From assembly GCF_029395435.1 (NCBI RefSeq), contig NZ_CP113915.1, forward strand, positions 2,108,001 to 2,172,000: a stretch of DNA of 64,000 nt, given 5' to 3'. A program made the position numbers and the translations under genes. The stretch comes from Bifidobacterium sp. ESL0790. Its GTDB lineage: Bacteria > Actinomycetota > Actinomycetes > Actinomycetales > Bifidobacteriaceae. The notes beneath the pieces are model-generated. The model did not search any database, was not told the origin of the DNA, and saw nothing but the letters and a program-made list of their open reading frames with translations. Shown piece by piece: positions 1 to 8,804 of this stretch. Within the stretch, counting starts at the first letter, position 1. Every line of letters starts with the position of its first letter.

Positions 1-1
1 C

Positions 2-145
2 ATCTCGCTGACCGAGGGCATCGTCTCCAGCGGCATGCGCCTGCTCAGCGGCAAGAACGTGACCGCGGAGAAGCGCGACGCGACCATCGACGAGATCGAG
101 CGCTCGACGCGGGCCGTCATCGAGACGCTGCGCGAGGATAAGTAA
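2..145 (+). CDS. C-terminal end of an unidentified protein (partial)
   Basis: An open frame enters from the left edge and ends at a TAA at 143-145, giving 47 residues that are charged and probably helical, ending in RAVIETLREDK. The 5' end lies outside the window. The composition would suit the end of a small helical protein such as a regulator, but no motif identifies it, so no function is assigned. It is followed by the long regulatory interval before nrdH. Confidence 0.55.
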   Translation: MSLTEGIVSSGMRLLSGKNVTAEKRDATIDEIERSTRAVIETLREDK

Positions 146-299
146 TTTCTTATATATAGGTAGTTATCTGTTTTAACTAAACCTTCGCTTTGGTACCGGC
201 TTCATTTTGCCGACCATAATTTGCATGACAAATACATCGAAACAGCGTCTTCCGCGACCGCAATTTCACCAGCCAAACCGACGTGAAAAATCCACCAAG

Positions 300-342
300 T
301 TATCCACCCCCATTCACATTTCAAAGGTGACCGTGGGGATAA
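300..342. promoter_or_regulatory. Pair of DnaA-box-like nonamers upstream of nrdH
   Basis: TTATCCACC at 300-308 on the plus strand and GTGGGGATAA at 333-342 (TTATCCCCAC on the minus strand) resemble the DnaA box TTATCCACA. They lie about 250 bases before the nrdH start. DnaA control of ribonucleotide reductase genes is known in E. coli; its operation here is inference. The rest of 146-556 holds the NrdR-like box and no gene. Confidence 0.4.
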
Positions 343-438
343 AAACAGGCCCGTTTGTGACATAGCGCACACTGCGAATCCAGGCCCGAAAAAGGCACTT
401 CCGCGCAGCCCTTGCGCTTATTGCGTTTTGACGCCGAA

Positions 439-454
439 CCACTATATCTAGTGC
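439..454 (+). promoter_or_regulatory. NrdR-box-like site
   Basis: CCACTATATCTAGTGC matches the NrdR consensus acaCwAtATaTwGwgt at about 13 of 16 positions. NrdR is the ATP/dATP-sensing repressor of ribonucleotide reductase operons and usually binds two boxes. A weak second candidate lies at 466-481, and a palindromic CTACACACATGTAG lies at 499-512. The position, about 100 bases upstream of nrdH, is right for operon control. Confidence 0.5.
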
Positions 455-556
455 CTCAAAGTACGACACGCTACTAGAAGTTGGGGTTCAGTTTGGAACT
501 ACACACATGTAGTCTGGGTAGCTGAAGACATCAAACACATCGATTCGGAGGCTATG

Positions 557-838
557 ATGACCGTCACCGTTTTCACCAAACCACGTTGCCCGCAGTGCGA
601 GGCGACCAAGCGCCAGCTCAAGCGCGCCAACATCGCGTTCGAGGCCGTGGATTTGACCGAAAACCCCTCCACGCTCGAGCAGCTCACCGAGGCCGGCTTC
701 CGCCAGGCACCCGTGGTCATCACCCCCGACTCCTCCTGGAGCGGCTACCGCCCCGACCTGATCAAACAGCTCGCGGCATCTTCCACGTCGGAGCAGGCCG
801 TCGCCGCCAAGGCGGAAGGCAGCACGGTTCTCGCGTGA
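557..838 (+). CDS. nrdH: NrdH glutaredoxin-like electron donor
   Basis: A 93-residue NrdH-redoxin, which passes electrons from thioredoxin reductase to the class Ib ribonucleotide reductase NrdE in the cytoplasm. The redox motif CPQC is at residues 11-14 after a VTVFTKP strand, and the APVV cis-proline segment and WSGYRPD motif typical of NrdH follow. An ATG at 554 and one at 557 are both possible; GGAGG at 547-551 is only two bases from the first and five from the second, so 557 was chosen. It is first in a nrdH-nrdI-nrdE series and is preceded by an NrdR-like box. The identity is secure. Confidence 0.93.
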   Translation: MTVTVFTKPRCPQCEATKRQLKRANIAFEAVDLTENPSTLEQLTEAGFRQAPVVITPDSSWSGYRPDLIKQLAASSTSEQAVAAKAEGSTVLA

Positions 839-907
839 CCGCGTCGCGATGAAGTCAAGCAACCCGATAATCACAGCAAACCAACGAGTCTTAGAGAGAA
901 GGCGATG

Positions 908-1588
908 ATGGCGGACGCGGCAATTGATGACGCCACCAACGTGGACACAACCCAGCGAACCACGGAATCGGCGGCGTCGCAGGCGGCACAGGCGAATCCG
1001 GCCGACCATAGGCAAACGGCTGCGGCAGGCAAGGCGGGCGCGACCGGCGCGACCGGTATATCCAGCACGCCCAGCACAACCAACGAGGCCAACACAACCG
1101 CCGAATCGCAACCTTTCGACGACGAATGCTTGACCCCCAGCGAACCCGAGGCCAAAGCCCAAGGCGAGCACATCGGCGCCGTGGTCTACTTCTCCTCGGT
1201 CTCCAACAACACCGCACGCTTCATCGAAAGCTGCGGCTTCCCCGACGAGGGCATCAACGTCTATCGCATCCCGCTGCGTCCGAAAGAGGCGCCACTGCAG
1301 GTGCGCGAACCTTACGTCCTGATCGTACCGACCTACGGCGGCGGCAATATTGCGAAAGCGTTGCTCCCGCAAATCCGCAAATTCCTGAACGGGCACAAAA
1401 ACCGCAGCTTCATCCGCGGCGTCATTTCCTCGGGAAACAGGAACTTCGCCACCGCGTTTTGTGCGGCAGGCGACATCATTTCCAAGAAGTGCCACGTCCC
1501 GTTCATGTATAATTTCGAACTCTTGGGCACGCCGGACGACCAGCGCCAGGTGCGCGAGGGCGTGAGGGACTTCTTCCTCAAAGAATAA
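908..1588 (+). CDS. nrdI: NrdI flavodoxin-like activase with long N-terminal extension
   Basis: NrdI is the flavoprotein that supplies oxidant to build the metal-tyrosyl radical cofactor of NrdF. The conserved part begins near residue 85 (AVVYFSSVSNNTARFIE), followed by LIVPTYGGG and GVISSGNRNF, the FMN-binding loops. The catalytic domain of about 140 residues is normal in length. The first 85 residues are rich in Ala, Thr and Ser and look disordered, which is unusual for this family. Starts at 905 and 908 are possible; AGAAGG at 897-902 favours 908. The gene lies 69 bases after nrdH and is probably co-transcribed with it. Confidence 0.92.
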   Translation: MADAAIDDATNVDTTQRTTESAASQAAQANPADHRQTAAAGKAGATGATGISSTPSTTNEANTTAESQPFDDECLTPSEPEAKAQGEHIGAVVYFSSVSNNTARFIESCGFPDEGINVYRIPLRPKEAPLQVREPYVLIVPTYGGGNIAKALLPQIRKFLNGHKNRSFIRGVISSGNRNFATAFCAAGDIISKKCHVPFMYNFELLGTPDDQRQVREGVRDFFLKE

Positions 1589-1595
1589 ATCTTAC

Positions 1596-1676
1596 GCACA
1601 CCCAAAAGGGGGTATTTAAAAACCGTTCGGCGGAATTCCGCCCTTCCTATTTTAAATGCCCCGCTTTGGGTGTGTG
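1596..1676. repeat. Long palindrome, core A family, between nrdI and nrdE
   Basis: Left arm 1596-1621 (GCACACCCAAAAGGGGG...) pairs imperfectly with right arm 1650-1675 (...CTTTGGGTGTGTG). The centre holds GGCGGAATTCCGCCC, itself a palindrome and a version of core A. The same arms and core recur at 32304-32384. There is a short T stretch after it, so attenuation or partial termination between nrdI and nrdE is possible. Confidence 0.75.
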
Positions 1677-1718
1677 GCTTTTAATCATCACCAGCAAATT
1701 CCTGAAAGGAACCAACAA

Positions 1719-3905
1719 ATGGCTCTCAACGACACAGCGCTGAGCATGGATAACACCGTCGAAGACACCGGTTTCGACCCGGAGCACGACTACCATTCGC
1801 TCAACGCGATGCTCAACCTCTACGACGAGGACGGCAAGATCCAGTTCGACAAGGACAAGGAGGCCGAGCGCGCCTATATCAACGGCCACGTCGCCGAGAA
1901 CACGATGAAGTTCAGCTCCACCGCCGAGCGCATCAAGTACCTGGAAGACAACCTCTACTACGAGAAGGCCGTCTTCGACCAGTACACCCCCGAGTTCCTG
2001 GATTCCTTCTACAAGCACGTCGAGGACTTCGGCTTCGAGTTCGAGACCTTCCTCGGCGCCTTCAAGTTCTATCGCTCCTACGCGCTGAAGACCTTCGACG
2101 GCAAGCAGTACCTCGAGGACTTCCCGCAGCGCAGCGCCGCCGTGGCACTTGAGCTGGCGGCAGGCGACGAGAAGCTCGCCGTCAAGTACGTCGACGAAAT
2201 CCTCTCCGGCCGCTTCCAGCCCGCGACCCCGACCTTCCTCAACCTGGGCAAGGCACAGCGCGGCGAGCCCGTCTCCTGCTTCCTCGTGCGCATCGAGGAC
2301 AACATGGAGTCCATCGCCCGCGGCATCAACTCCGCCCTGCAGCTGAGCAAGCGCGGCGGCGGCGTGGCCCTGCTGCTGACCAACCTGCGTGAGCAGGGCG
2401 CCCCGATCAAGCACATCGAGCACCAGTCCAGCGGCGTCGTGCCGGTGATGAAGCTCCTCGAGGACTCCTTCTCCTACGCCAACCAGCTCGGCGCACGTCA
2501 GGGCGCAGGCGCTGTGTACCTCAATGCGCACCACCCCGATATCCTGCGATTCCTCGACACCAAGCGCGAGAATGCCGACGAAAAGACGCGAATCAAGTCG
2601 CTGTCGCTCGGCGTCGTCATTCCCGACATCACCTTCGAGCTCGCCAAGCGCAAGGAGAAGATGGCCCTCTTCTCCCCCTACGATGTCGAGCGCGTCTACG
2701 GCAAGCCGTTCGCGGATATCAGCGTCACCGAAAAGTACGACGAGATGCTCCACGACGACCGCATCCACAAGACCTATATCGACGCCCGTGAGTTCTTCAT
2801 GACCCTCGGCGAGGTGCAGTTCGAGTCCGGCTACCCCTACATCCTCTTCGAGGACACCGTCAACCGCGCCAACCCGATCGACGGCCGCGTGACCATGTCC
2901 AACCTCTGCTCCGAGATTCTGCAGGTGCAGGAGCCTTCGACCTTCAACGACGACCTCAGCTACGACCACGTGGGCAAGGACATCTCCTGCAACCTCGGTT
3001 CCTTGAACATCGCCAAGGCGATGGACGGCGGCCTGGCCGATCCGGTGGAGACCGCGATCCGCGCCCTGACTTCCGTTTCCGAGCAGACCCACATCGACTC
3101 CGTGCCGTCCATCAAGCGCGGCAACGAAGAAGGCCACTCCATCGGCCTCGGCCAGATGAACCTGCACGGCTTCCTTGCCCGCGAGCGCATGCATTATGGC
3201 TCCGAAGAGGCGCTGGACTTCACCGACATGTACTTCATGACCGTGGCCTACCACGCCTACAAGGCCTCCCACAAGCTGGCCGTCGAGCGCGGCCATGCCT
3301 TCGCGACCTTCGACAAGTCCGATTACGCCAAGGCCGCCGGCCAGGGCAACTACTTCGACAAGTACACCGACGGCCGCCGCTCACTCGAGCCCAAGACCCA
3401 GACGGTCAAGGACCTCTTCGAGCGCTTCGGCATCCGCATCCCCACAGTCTCCGACTGGGAAGCGCTGCGCGACGAGATCCTGAAGGACGGCATCTACAAC
3501 GAGTACCTGCAGGCCGTGCCGCCGACCGGTTCGATCTCCTACATCAACCACTCCACCTCCTCGATTCACCCGATCGCCTCAAAGATCGAGATCCGCAAGG
3601 AAGGCAAGGTCGGCCGCGTCTACTATCCGGCGCCGTACATGACCAACGACAACCTCGAGTACTTCGAGGACGCCTACGAAATCGGCTGGAAGAAGATCGT
3701 GGACACCTACGCCGAGGCCACCCAGCACGTCGATCAGGGCCTTTCGCTGACCCTCTTCTTCCCCGCGGGCGTCACCACACGTGAGCTCAACAAGGCGCAG
3801 ATCTATGCTTGGCGCAAGGGCATCAAGACCCTCTATTACATCCGCATCCGCCAGCAGGCGCTTGAGGGCACCGAGGTCGAGGGCTGCGTCAGCTGCATGC
3901 TCTGA
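1719..3905 (+). CDS. nrdE: Class Ib ribonucleoside-diphosphate reductase alpha subunit NrdE
   Basis: The 728-residue catalytic subunit reduces ribonucleoside diphosphates to deoxyribonucleotides. All expected active-site elements are visible: the first redox Cys in GEPVSCF, the thiyl-radical Cys and catalytic Glu in NLCSEI, the second redox Cys in [26 protein letters not shown], the radical-transfer tyrosine pair in LYYIRIRQQ, and the C-terminal shuttle pair GCVSCML. A start at 1656 would put the arm of a palindrome into the protein; the ATG at 1719, after GAAAGGA, was preferred. The gene is separated from nrdI by the long palindrome. Nothing suggests loss of function, in contrast to the partner nrdF. 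Confidence 0.96.
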   Translation: MALNDTALSMDNTVEDTGFDPEHDYHSLNAMLNLYDEDGKIQFDKDKEAERAYINGHVAENTMKFSSTAERIKYLEDNLYYEKAVFDQYTPEFLDSFYKHVEDFGFEFETFLGAFKFYRSYALKTFDGKQYLEDFPQRSAAVALELAAGDEKLAVKYVDEILSGRFQPATPTFLNLGKAQRGEPVSCFLVRIEDNMESIARGINSALQLSKRGGGVALLLTNLREQGAPIKHIEHQSSGVVPVMKLLEDSFSYANQLGARQGAGAVYLNAHHPDILRFLDTKRENADEKTRIKSLSLGVVIPDITFELAKRKEKMALFSPYDVERVYGKPFADISVTEKYDEMLHDDRIHKTYIDAREFFMTLGEVQFESGYPYILFEDTVNRANPIDGRVTMSNLCSEILQVQEPSTFNDDLSYDHVGKDISCNLGSLNIAKAMDGGLADPVETAIRALTSVSEQTHIDSVPSIKRGNEEGHSIGLGQMNLHGFLARERMHYGSEEALDFTDMYFMTVAYHAYKASHKLAVERGHAFATFDKSDYAKAAGQGNYFDKYTDGRRSLEPKTQTVKDLFERFGIRIPTVSDWEALRDEILKDGIYNEYLQAVPPTGSISYINHSTSSIHPIASKIEIRKEGKVGRVYYPAPYMTNDNLEYFEDAYEIGWKKIVDTYAEATQHVDQGLSLTLFFPAGVTTRELNKAQIYAWRKGIKTLYYIRIRQQALEGTEVEGCVSCML

Positions 3906-3910
3906 TACTA

Positions 3911-3990
3911 AACGCACAAGTCGGCAGATAGGTTTTTGGAATCGGCGATATTCCGCCATTCCTGATTTCCTATCTGCCGACTTGTGCGTT
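3911..3990. repeat. Long palindrome, core A family, after nrdE
   Basis: Arms of 22 bases at 3911-3932 and 3969-3990 (starting AACGCACAAGTCGGCAG) are perfectly complementary. The loop contains ATTCCGCCATTCCTGATTT, shared with the loop at 32304-32384 and close to that at 1596-1676, although these arms are unrelated to theirs. It may terminate the nrdHIE transcript, but there is no clear T run. Confidence 0.78.
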
Positions 3991-4032
3991 ATCTGTGAAA
4001 ATTATAATCTATATTCCAACGAAGGAGTTCCG

Positions 4033-4830
4033 ATGACCCATAACACTTACGATTTCAATGGCAAAGTCGTCATCGTCACCGGCGGCGGGACGGGCATCGG
4101 CCGGGCCATCACGCAAGGCTTTCTCGACAACGGCGCGACCGTGGTGGCTGTGGGGCGGCGGCAGGCTCCTCTCGATGAGACCGTGCAAGGCTACGCGAAT
4201 GGCCACACGCATATCACCGACGTCTCCGACCACGCGCAGGTTCGGAAGCTTGTGCAATCGGTGGTGGACGAGTTCGGGCATCTTGACGTGGTGGTCTCCA
4301 ACGCCGGCATCTTCGAGGGCGGCGAGGTGGAGCATGTCTCGGACGAGGTGTGGCACAAGCTCTTCTCGGTCAACCTCGACGGGCTCTTCTACCTCACCAA
4401 GGAGGCCTTGCCGCACCTCATCAAATCGCATGGCAACATTGTGGTCGACACCTCCGTTTCCGGGCTTTATGGTGACTGGGGGCAGACGGCCTACAACTCC
4501 ACCAAGCACGCTATGAACGGTTTCGTGCGTTGCGTGGCGCTCGATTACGGCGCCAAGGGCGTGCGCGTCAACGCCTTCGCGCCCGGGTTCATCGAGACCG
4601 ACATCAACAAGGAGGTGTGGAGCGACCCCGAACGCGTGGCACCCTACACTCAGCGGGTCGCACTCGGCCGCACCGGTCGGCCCGAGGACTGCGCCGGCAT
4701 CGCGTTGTTCCTGGCCTCGGACGACGCCGCATATCTCACCGGTCTGGTGGTGCCCGTCGACGGTGGCACCACGGCGGCCACCGGGCAGGGGCGCAATTCG
4801 TATGAGAACGACACCCGATCCGTGCTGTAG
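4033..4830 (+). CDS. Short-chain dehydrogenase/reductase
   Basis: A 265-residue classical SDR, a cytoplasmic NAD(P)-dependent oxidoreductase of unknown substrate. Visible motifs are the Rossmann cofactor loop TGGGTGIG at residues 16-23, NAG at 90-92, the catalytic YNSTK with Tyr154 and Lys158, and PGFIETDI after the active site. The C-terminal GLVVPVDGG is typical of the family. Arg residues after the second strand (GRR) would suit NADPH, but this is not decisive. The ATG at 4033 follows GAAGGAG. It sits between nrdE and nrdF, which are usually adjacent, so it may be a later insertion into the locus. No role in nucleotide metabolism can be claimed. Confidence 0.88.
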   Translation: MTHNTYDFNGKVVIVTGGGTGIGRAITQGFLDNGATVVAVGRRQAPLDETVQGYANGHTHITDVSDHAQVRKLVQSVVDEFGHLDVVVSNAGIFEGGEVEHVSDEVWHKLFSVNLDGLFYLTKEALPHLIKSHGNIVVDTSVSGLYGDWGQTAYNSTKHAMNGFVRCVALDYGAKGVRVNAFAPGFIETDINKEVWSDPERVAPYTQRVALGRTGRPEDCAGIALFLASDDAAYLTGLVVPVDGGTTAATGQGRNSYENDTRSVL

Positions 4831-4920
4831 GGCTTGATTTTGATTGCGGTGAAACTCATCTCCGGCCGCTGAAATACGAGAAACTGTCTAATCGAAGGCG
4901 CGAAAGAGCTCCAGAATCGT

Positions 4921-5040
4921 CAAGTGGGTGCTTTGCACGTTAAGTGGGTGCCTTCCTGAGAGCAAACGCCTCACAATAGAACGGAATCCGGCACTGCATC
5001 GGCAGTAAGACACCCACTCAACTCCCGAAGCGCCCACTTA
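4921..5040. repeat. Imperfect inverted repeat with four AGTGGGTG boxes upstream of nrdF
   Basis: AAGTGGGTG occurs at 4922-4930 and 4942-4950, and its complement occurs at 5011-5018 (CACCCACT) and, with one change, at 5031-5039 (CGCCCACTT). Within each pair the spacing is 20 bases, two helical turns. The arms 4921-4959 and 5002-5040 are complementary at roughly 28 of 39 positions. It occupies most of the space between the dehydrogenase and nrdF and could be an operator array or another long palindrome; the core A motif is absent. Confidence 0.6.
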
Positions 5041-5178
5041 ACCACAAAATCGGTACCGCAAAGATGGGAAGGTACCGGTTATTCCTTGGACACGGCGGGT
5101 CTTTCTGTGGGCGTAGCGGGGCGCGGGAGTCGGTATCCTTTAAGCAGCATCCGCATATTCGCATTCGAAGGATTTCTC

Positions 5179-6504
5179 ATGACTTTTACCCCGATGAACT
5201 GGACCCTCGCGGGCGCGGCGGCCGACACCGACCGCGACGCCTTCGCCGCCATGACGGCCAACCTGTGGACGCCGGAGCAGATCTCACTGGCCGATGACGC
5301 CGAGGATATGCGCGGACTGAGCGATACCGAGCGGACCGCGCTCGCCCGCATTTTCGCGGGATTGGCAAGCGTCGAATCGCTGCAGGCGACCGCGGCGACT
5401 AGCGCGTTGACGGCAGACGCGCAGCGACATATCGGTGAGGGCAAAAGCTCCAACGAAAGCGACGCTGCGCAAACAGACCTCGCATCGAGTATGCAGCCGG
5501 CCGCGCTGACCGCCATCGCGTTCATGGAGTCCATGCATACCAAGGCGTATTCGACGCTGCTCGGCGCTATTGACCAGAACGCGAACGGCAGCGAAGCCAA
5601 TAATGGCAACGCTTCCACCCAGTCCCCGTTCACTTGGGCAGGCTCCAATGACTCCATGCAGGAGAAGCTGCGCCTGCTCAACGAGGTCTACGCGGCCACT
5701 CCTCGCCCGGCCGGCATCATGAACTCCGGCGACATCGAATCAAGCCAAGAACCCAACAATGGCAACGATTCAGCAAATGTCGCTTCCTCAACGGAAAGCG
5801 CGGTGCCAGAGGCGACGAATCCCGATTCCGTGGACACAAACGGCAGAGACAGCCCCACCGCCAGCTCCGCCCCTGACCTCGGAGCACTCGAGCGTCTGGC
5901 GGCAGCCGTGCTGGCCGAATCGCTGGTCGTGGAGTCCGGATTCTACCTGCCGATGTGGCTCTCGAGCCGCGGCATGATGACAAAAACCCCCGACATCATC
6001 CGCCTGATCAACCGCGACATCGCGACCTCCAGCGCCTACCTTGGCACCATCTACCAGCGCGGGCTTGGGAGGCTCGACGACGCAACCCGCGAAACCATGC
6101 GCCAGTATGCCTACGACCTGGCCAACAACCTGTATTTCGCCGAGGAGGACTACAACTACACGCTGCCGTACGCGGACCTCGGCCTCGACGACGACATCGA
6201 GAAATTCCTGAGCCTCAACGCCAACAAGGCCCTCTCCTACCTGGGCTACCCGGCCCTCTTCCCCGCCGAGATCAGCCAGCCGAACCCGGCCGTCACCGAC
6301 GAGCTCAGCGATATGGAATCCGTTACCGCCGCGTTCAAATCCTCCAGCCTGTTCGGCGTCGGCTCCAGCGCCCTTGCCAACGCCGGTTTCGCCACGTCAA
6401 ATTCCGGAGCCGCGGGCGTATCAGCCGTCTCATCCCTGACCTCAACCGGCGCGACCACCGCCAACAAGGTCGAGGAAACCGACGATGACGATTGGGACTT
6501 CTAA
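5179..6504 (+). CDS. nrdF: NrdF-like ribonucleotide reductase beta subunit with degenerate metal site
   Basis: NrdF normally houses the dimetal-tyrosyl radical for NrdE. The 441-residue product is longer than the usual 320-330 because of Ser/Asn-rich insertions at about 85-105, 132-160 and 184-236. Retained: Trp30 (LWTPEQ), Glu117 and His120 (FMESMH), radical Tyr124, Glu247 (AESLVVESGFYLP) and the C-terminal DDDDWDF that docks on NrdE. Changed: the first ligand Asp is Glu66 (SVESLQ for LLDTIQ), and the segment normally RDEAVH is RDIATS, so the expected Glu and His are Ile281 and Ser284. A Glu (252) replaces the usual Tyr in ESFLFYSGF. The ATG at 5179 follows GAAGGA. Identity is secure; activity is doubtful or chemically altered. 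Confidence 0.88.
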   Translation: MTFTPMNWTLAGAAADTDRDAFAAMTANLWTPEQISLADDAEDMRGLSDTERTALARIFAGLASVESLQATAATSALTADAQRHIGEGKSSNESDAAQTDLASSMQPAALTAIAFMESMHTKAYSTLLGAIDQNANGSEANNGNASTQSPFTWAGSNDSMQEKLRLLNEVYAATPRPAGIMNSGDIESSQEPNNGNDSANVASSTESAVPEATNPDSVDTNGRDSPTASSAPDLGALERLAAAVLAESLVVESGFYLPMWLSSRGMMTKTPDIIRLINRDIATSSAYLGTIYQRGLGRLDDATRETMRQYAYDLANNLYFAEEDYNYTLPYADLGLDDDIEKFLSLNANKALSYLGYPALFPAEISQPNPAVTDELSDMESVTAAFKSSSLFGVGSSALANAGFATSNSGAAGVSAVSSLTSTGATTANKVEETDDDDWDF

Positions 6505-6608
6505 CACCAGGAATCCAAAGCTACACAAGCTGAGACTGGCCTATACGACTAGCCCGTTAGATAAACTCTTATTAAATAAGATAGCTATTCTAACGATAAG
6601 GAAGTTCC

Positions 6609-7196
6609 ATGCCCGATGGATGCACCGCCTGGGGAGATGAAAGCATCCAAGGGCAAGGAACTGAATCATCAAAATATCTACTTGGCGTCTGCATCTGCAA
6701 CTCGGACGAAAAAGAAATCCGAGCAGGCTTTCATTCCAAGCATCTGGATAAGGGGTCAAAAGCCCATTGGTACGACATGAATCAAAAGGAACGCAAACGC
6801 TCCATCGAGCTTATAAACGATTTTGACCTGCAACACATAGTCGTCTCAGCCGGCCCATTGGGCAATAGCAGGAACACGGAACGAATACGACGGAAATGTT
6901 TCGAAACTCTCCTGCCATTGCTTGAACAGAAATACAACGTTTCACGCGTCGTCATGGAGGCACGTTCGAGAAAACAGGACAATCGAGAAATATTATTCGT
7001 TCAGTCACTCCGTCAAAGAAAATTCATTTCAAGACTGCGTTTCGATTTCGACGCCGGACAGAAGGACGCGAGGTTGTGGGTTCCTGACCAGGTCTTAGGT
7101 AGCCTAGGCTCCAAAGATGCTTTCAAAAGCGATGTTCCCAGTGAAATCTGTGGCATCAAAAACATCGATTACACGAATATTCAGCTCGACGAATGA
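6609..7196 (+). CDS. DUF3800-like hypothetical protein
   Basis: A 195-residue cytoplasmic protein. It begins with AWGDESIQG, like the N-terminal Asp-Glu-Ser motif of DUF3800 proteins (predicted RNase H-like fold), has a central VVMEARSRKQDNRE segment and ends with DARLWVPDQVLGSLGSKDA, resembling the C-terminal acidic D...Q element of that family. This assignment rests on motif resemblance only. AAGGAA lies just before the ATG. The gene is clearly lower in GC than its neighbours and stands alone, with AT-rich flanks (6540-6608 and 7200-7240), suggesting acquisition by transfer. DUF3800 proteins often occur near mobile or defence genes; none is adjacent here. Confidence 0.6.
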   Translation: MPDGCTAWGDESIQGQGTESSKYLLGVCICNSDEKEIRAGFHSKHLDKGSKAHWYDMNQKERKRSIELINDFDLQHIVVSAGPLGNSRNTERIRRKCFETLLPLLEQKYNVSRVVMEARSRKQDNREILFVQSLRQRKFISRLRFDFDAGQKDARLWVPDQVLGSLGSKDAFKSDVPSEICGIKNIDYTNIQLDE

Positions 7197-7339
7197 TTTT
7201 ACTTTATATATGAATTCATATATTATATAAGTATCGCCTACCCCTGAGGGGGCAAGGAAGTGGAGCCGGATTCCCTGTGTTTCATGGGGCCCGGCTTCCG
7301 CGTTATGTAGCCGTATTCACGGCAATAGCGGCGGGGTGC

Positions 7340-8677
7340 TCAGCCGCGGCCGGACCACTGGGGATTGATGCTCATGGTCTGGAAACGGCGCTGCATCACC
7401 GAGTTGCCGAAATGCTCGCCGAAGAATTGAGCGACGGGCGAGGTCTGCGGAAGGCCGGCGATACGGCCGTACCAGCAGTCGAGCGCCATCAGGGTGACGA
7501 CGATGTCGACGAGCATGAGCACGAGCGCCATGGCGGTGAGCGCGTAACGCCACTTCCACGGGATCAGGTTGATGAACTTGAGCAGCCACGGCAATAGCTC
7601 GCGCACCCAGAACAAGCCCGCGAGCCCCCAGAAAATCATGTATTTGCCGCTGGTCCGCCCGCCGAAAAGCGGCAGCCAGTCATTCGAATAATTCCATGCG
7701 ATGATGCCGAACGCGACCTGCATGAACCAGCTGACGAACGCCTCGAACACACCGCCGATCACCGCGCTGGCGAGGAAAATCAGCCCCGCGTTGGCATGCC
7801 AGAGCCGGTTCAGGAACATAGTGAGGATGACCACGCCAAAGCCGTAGATCGGCGAGAACGGGCCCCACATCAGCCCCGCGCGGTCCTGCCATTCGTTGAA
7901 GAAGATGAGATGGTAGATCTCCTCGACAATCAGGCCGCCGACGCAGCCGACCACGAACAGCCAGAACACGTTGAAGACATTGAGCTGGACGTAGCCTTTG
8001 CCGCTGGGATCGCGCCCGAGCATGCCCGCGCCCTTGGCCTCGATGTATTCGTCGTGCTCGTCCATGCGCTTGAGCTTGCGCTGCACGGCTCGCTCGCCGA
8101 GAAGCGCCGGGTCGAGGGCGATGGCGAGCGCCACCAGAATCGCGATCTGCACCACGGAGATCCCGACGCCAAGGCCGATACCCTGCAACGCCAGCGAGAG
8201 CATGCCCTGGGCCACCGTGACGGCCATCAGCCCGTAGGCCCAGCGCGCCGCGTGCCTGCGCATGTCGCGCAGGAGCATGACGCCGAAGACGATGAGCGCC
8301 GCCGCGTTGGCCAGCGAGACGACGGCCTGCGCGCAGGTGAGCAGGAAGGTGAGGTCGAGCGCGTCGACGTGGAGGCGGCCGGCGAGGAATTTACGGACGC
8401 CGTCGAAGATCGCGTAGCCAACGTATGGCACGCCGACCAGGCCCACGAGCAGGACCAGCACGCCATAGATGCGGCCGATGACGGTGACGTGGTTGGACGC
8501 GCGGGTGGCCAGGTCGCGCGACACATCGCCGACCTCGGCGGCGGCACGGCTGGCGGAATGAGCCACGGTTTCGGCGGTGGTGGCGGCCGTTTCGGCGAGG
8601 TCGTTAGATCCAGACAAGCCTTCCGACGGCTTTCTGACTTTCATCTTCTTCGCATTGCCAGCTTTCGGAGCAGTCAT
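7340..8677 (-). CDS. Polytopic membrane protein of the putative CmpB/type IV ABC-permease family
   Basis: The 445-residue protein has an Ala/Thr/Lys-rich cytoplasmic N-terminus (about 1-70), then some ten hydrophobic segments. The C-terminal half carries RAGLMWGPFSPIYGFGVV and VFEAFVSWFMQ, which are characteristic of the family annotated as putative ABC-transporter type IV (CmpB-like). No ATPase gene is adjacent, so its transport role is unproven. The ATG at 8677 was preferred to one ten codons upstream because AGGAG lies eight bases before it. It is transcribed leftward, toward the DUF3800-like gene. Confidence 0.7.
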   Translation of the reverse strand: MTAPKAGNAKKMKVRKPSEGLSGSNDLAETAATTAETVAHSASRAAAEVGDVSRDLATRASNHVTVIGRIYGVLVLLVGLVGVPYVGYAIFDGVRKFLAGRLHVDALDLTFLLTCAQAVVSLANAAALIVFGVMLLRDMRRHAARWAYGLMAVTVAQGMLSLALQGIGLGVGISVVQIAILVALAIALDPALLGERAVQRKLKRMDEHDEYIEAKGAGMLGRDPSGKGYVQLNVFNVFWLFVVGCVGGLIVEEIYHLIFFNEWQDRAGLMWGPFSPIYGFGVVILTMFLNRLWHANAGLIFLASAVIGGVFEAFVSWFMQVAFGIIAWNYSNDWLPLFGGRTSGKYMIFWGLAGLFWVRELLPWLLKFINLIPWKWRYALTAMALVLMLVDIVVTLMALDCWYGRIAGLPQTSPVAQFFGEHFGNSVMQRRFQTMSINPQWSGRG

Positions 8678-8804
8678 GGCCCCACTCCTCTTCTTCATCC
8701 GATTCATCCGTCGCGCCTAAACGAATAACTTTTCGCAACGTTATAAGGCTATCTTGCATGACGGTCACGGACAAATCTCCTGTCCGCTTAGACCGTCGAC
8801 TCGG

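Noticed and set aside
1647..3296. Long minus-strand open frame opposite nrdE
   Set aside because: The plus strand encodes a complete NrdE with every catalytic motif; the antisense frame is a codon-bias shadow.
5179..6504. Class Ie (metal-free) NrdF
   Set aside because: Class Ie proteins keep both histidines and substitute three glutamates in a QSK or VPK pattern. Here one histidine is lost and two glutamates remain, so the pattern does not fit.
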